A stretch of 9,056 nucleotides of DNA from Acidaminococcaceae bacterium (GTDB lineage: Bacteria; Bacillota; Negativicutes; Acidaminococcales; Acidaminococcaceae), in NCBI GenBank assembly GCA_022653215.1, contig JALCSJ010000087.1, forward strand, positions 1-9,056, in the 5' to 3' direction. Position numbers and translations under genes: made by a program. Numbering within the stretch: the first letter of the stretch is position 1; the number at the start of each line of letters is the position of its first letter. This document shows positions 7,328 through 9,056 of this stretch, piece after piece. The notes beneath the pieces are model-generated. The model was given only the letters and a program-made list of their open reading frames with translations, was not told the DNA's origin and did no database searches.

Positions 7328-7403
7328 TGGTGGAGACGAAGAGGATTGAACTCTCGACCCCCAGATTGCGAACCTGATGCTCTCCCAGCTGAGCTACGTC
7401 CCC
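7328..7403 (-). tRNA. tRNA-Ala (anticodon CGC), CCA encoded
   Basis: A complete 76-base cloverleaf can be drawn on the minus strand. The acceptor GGGGACG pairs with CGTCTCC and carries the G3-U70 wobble that identifies alanine tRNA. The D-arm is GCTC/GAGC; the anticodon stem TCAGG/TCTGG has wobble pairs at both ends; the loop TTCGCAA has anticodon CGC at 7370-7368. The variable loop is five bases, and the T-arm GAGAG-TTCAATC-CTCTT is normal. Discriminator A (7331) and encoded CCA (7330-7328) follow. It should read the GCG codon. It is a single tRNA, 63 bases downstream of the dipeptidase stop codon. Confidence 0.96.
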
Positions 7404-7419
7404 ACAATAATACTGTTTA

Positions 7420-7448
7420 GTTATACAACAAGTAACAAAAAAAGGCAA
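7420..7448 (-). promoter_or_regulatory. Possible promoter of tRNA-Ala
   Basis: On the minus strand, TTGCCT (7448-7443, 4 of 6) and TATAAC (7425-7420, 5 of 6) are 17 bases apart. The start point would be near 7413, about ten bases before the mature tRNA. No terminator separates the dipeptidase stop from this site, so readthrough from that gene is an alternative or additional source of the tRNA. Confidence 0.45.
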
Positions 7449-7466
7449 GAAGTTTTATCCCTGTTT

Positions 7467-8951
7467 TTAAGCATCAGCTCTGGAAAAAGCATTTTTCATC
7501 TGCATGCTTAGTTCAAAAAGGACTTTGTCTAAAACATCGGCCGTTTCTTTTTGTACCATGGCAGCAACGGCATTATTAGCCTCTTCTCTCAAAGCAGCAC
7601 CTTTCACAGCATCTTTTTCTTTGGCAAGTTTTTCATCATATTCCTTGATAAGTTTATGATCTTTGGAATGGACTGCCAGCTGATAACGCTCTACATGAAT
7701 AAGTGATTTACTATAAGAAGCATCTGTCATAGCTGCAATTAATCGGCAGTTCCAGTAAAAATTATCAGTGGATACATCTTTGGTTGTACCGGACAAATAG
7801 TGAGGTATGGATTTAACATTAGTATAGAAAGGAACCAGCGCATTAAAAACATTGGAAGCAAAGCAAATCCATTCTATAGCCATAAACTCTTTAGGCATAT
7901 AAGGACGCAGCTGAGTAATGGACATAGATGTTGTCCGATTAACACCAATGGAACGGTAAGCACCTTTCATGGACAAATCACCATGACGTTTGTATGGGTC
8001 ATAAGGAGTACCCTGAAAATGAGAAGATAAAACATATTTTACATCTTCTATGGTGATTTTCTTTTCCGGAACCATGCTGCAGGGTAAATCCTCATCGGTA
8101 GGCAGATAGTCTGCATCAGGACCATCCCAGATTACAGTATGAGGGTTGAGGATTCGCAGAGCGGACCAAACACGAGGTGTATTATAAATTCTGTCTGAAT
8201 CTTCCTGACTGCCAAAAGCAGTTCTCGGGTTAAATGTGCCGTCTGTACTCAAGGAAAGATGATTTTTTTCTATAAATTCTCTCATATCCGCAGAACACAT
8301 AAAATCTTTTTTGGTAGTCAGCGCATCTTCCAAATCAAATACATCTGTACCAAATTGATTAGCCATCACAACATAAACATCATCGGGAACACGGCTGGCA
8401 ATCCAATGATGGCCACCAATAGTGTCCAGCCACCAGATTTCTTTGGTGTCCTGAAAAGCAATACCGTTCTTTTCATAAGTACCATACTTTTCTAAAAGAG
8501 CGCCCAGTCTTTCTACCCCTTCTCTGGCACTATGAATATAAGGAAGCACAATATAAACCATATCTTCTTCCCCTATGCCGCCGGGTTGTTCCGGAGTGTT
8601 TTCCGTAGCAGGCCGGTATTCTACCATAGGATCTGCTCCCAAAACTCTGGCATTAGATGTAATGGTTTCCGTAGCACTCATCGCTATATTGGCTTCATTA
8701 ATGCCGCAGGCTGCCCAGATTCCTTTGCCCGGAATAACATTGGGTGTAGCTGTTATGCCCATGGGATTAGCAGGTAATTCCATAGAAACATGGGAAATAA
8801 CAGATTTGTAAGCTGTAGATTGTTCTTGAGGAGAAATAGCAACGAATTTTTTCACGGTAAAATTGTCTGCACCGCAATCATCATTTCTTGCTACTAAAGT
8901 TGATCCGTCATAAGAAGCGTTTTTTCCGACTAAAATTGTTGTACATGCCAT
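7467..8951 (-). CDS. Family C69 dipeptidase (PepD-type Ntn hydrolase)
   Basis: A cytoplasmic dipeptidase of peptidase family C69 with broad dipeptide specificity in characterised lactobacillar members. It fits peptide nutrient use or turnover. The chosen start is ATG 8951-8949 (MACTTILVGKNASYDG, 494 residues) with GAGG eight bases upstream. The open frame extends to 9023, but that start would lie at the predicted transcription start and push the nucleophile Cys deep into the chain. The N-terminal CTTILVGKNASYDGSTLVAR block holds Cys3 as the expected Ntn nucleophile. The family block EIWWLDTIGGHHWIASRVPD lies at 171-190. Characterised relatives are about 470-500 residues long. No signal peptide or membrane segment is seen. 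It is monocistronic or cotranscribed with the downstream tRNA-Ala. The family is clear; the exact substrate preference is unknown. Confidence 0.94.
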   Translation of the reverse strand: MACTTILVGKNASYDGSTLVARNDDCGADNFTVKKFVAISPQEQSTAYKSVISHVSMELPANPMGITATPNVIPGKGIWAACGINEANIAMSATETITSNARVLGADPMVEYRPATENTPEQPGGIGEEDMVYIVLPYIHSAREGVERLGALLEKYGTYEKNGIAFQDTKEIWWLDTIGGHHWIASRVPDDVYVVMANQFGTDVFDLEDALTTKKDFMCSADMREFIEKNHLSLSTDGTFNPRTAFGSQEDSDRIYNTPRVWSALRILNPHTVIWDGPDADYLPTDEDLPCSMVPEKKITIEDVKYVLSSHFQGTPYDPYKRHGDLSMKGAYRSIGVNRTTSMSITQLRPYMPKEFMAIEWICFASNVFNALVPFYTNVKSIPHYLSGTTKDVSTDNFYWNCRLIAAMTDASYSKSLIHVERYQLAVHSKDHKLIKEYDEKLAKEKDAVKGAALREEANNAVAAMVQKETADVLDKVLFELSMQMKNAFSRADA

Positions 8952-8991
8952 GATTTCAACCTCTTTCTTAGATAAAGTAGTACTGATTAGA

Positions 8992-9007
8992 GCCCCTCTC
9001 CAGGGGC
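8992..9007 (-). other. GC-rich hairpin in the dipeptidase 5' leader
   Basis: GCCCCT and AGGGGC form a perfect 6-bp stem around GGAG (minus-strand reading) in an otherwise A/T-rich leader. It would begin about 14 bases after the predicted transcription start and ends 40 bases before the ATG. There is no T-run after it, so it is not an intrinsic terminator. A 5' mRNA-stabilising hairpin or a protein-binding site is possible. Confidence 0.5.
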
Positions 9008-9027
9008 ATGATTTAACATACAATATT

Positions 9028-9056
9028 ATTATACAATGAATTCAGCTATTTTTCTA
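9028..9056 (-). promoter_or_regulatory. Predicted SigA promoter of the C69 dipeptidase gene
   Basis: On the minus strand a perfect TATAAT lies at 9033-9028. Seventeen bases upstream, TAGAAA (9056-9051) matches the -35 consensus at 4 of 6 positions and touches the window edge. The start point would be near 9021, giving a leader of about 70 bases containing the hairpin at 8992-9007. Confidence 0.55.

Noticed and set aside
7260..7448. 62-codon minus-strand open frame (contains VAQLGEHQVRNLGVES)
   Set aside because: It is the translation of the tRNA-Ala gene and its terminator; this peptide pattern is a well-known artefact of reading through tRNA genes.
8952..9023. 24-residue N-terminal extension of the C69 dipeptidase
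   Set aside because: The upstream start coincides with the predicted transcription start, has no ribosome binding site, and would bury the nucleophile Cys; the ATG at 8951 has GAGG at good spacing.

Overview
The window reads as ordinary chromosomal housekeeping and metabolic DNA from a low-to-moderate-GC Firmicute, and every gene I can support lies on the minus strand. T-box control of glyQS, strong AGGAGG-type ribosome binding sites and SigA-like promoters point to Firmicutes. An ArnT/PMT-like membrane glycosyltransferase, a family often tied to outer-envelope glycolipids, makes a diderm Firmicute (Negativicutes, for example the Acidaminococcaceae) the best guess. That placement is inference from gene content only.

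Layout in transcription order, from the right end leftwards: (1) a family C69 dipeptidase gene (7467-8951) with its own promoter and a short GC-rich leader hairpin; (2) a lone tRNA-Ala(CGC) with encoded CCA (7328-7403), followed by a strong intrinsic terminator; (3) a probable two-gene operon of an ArnT-like glycosyltransferase (5553-7175) and an unrecognised 160-residue soluble protein (5044-5526); (4) a glycine T-box leader driven by a near-perfect SigA promoter, then glyQ (3954-4832) and glyS (1894-3954), overlapping by one base and closed by a long hairpin terminator (1811-1857); (5) the first 547 codons of ppsA, phosphoenolpyruvate synthase (1-1642), which runs off the left edge and has a promoter overlapped by two inverted repeats.

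Functionally, glyQ and glyS together make the tetrameric glycyl-tRNA synthetase, and the T-box would sense uncharged tRNA-Gly. PpsA makes PEP from pyruvate for gluconeogenesis. The C69 dipeptidase recycles dipeptides. The glycosyltransferase would modify an envelope glycolipid or polymer. I see no mobile element, CRISPR array, phage gene or defence island, and nothing that amounts to a new system. The points most worth a second look are the unusually compact T-box leader, the nested palindromes at the ppsA promoter, and the unknown small gene between the glycosyltransferase and glyQS.
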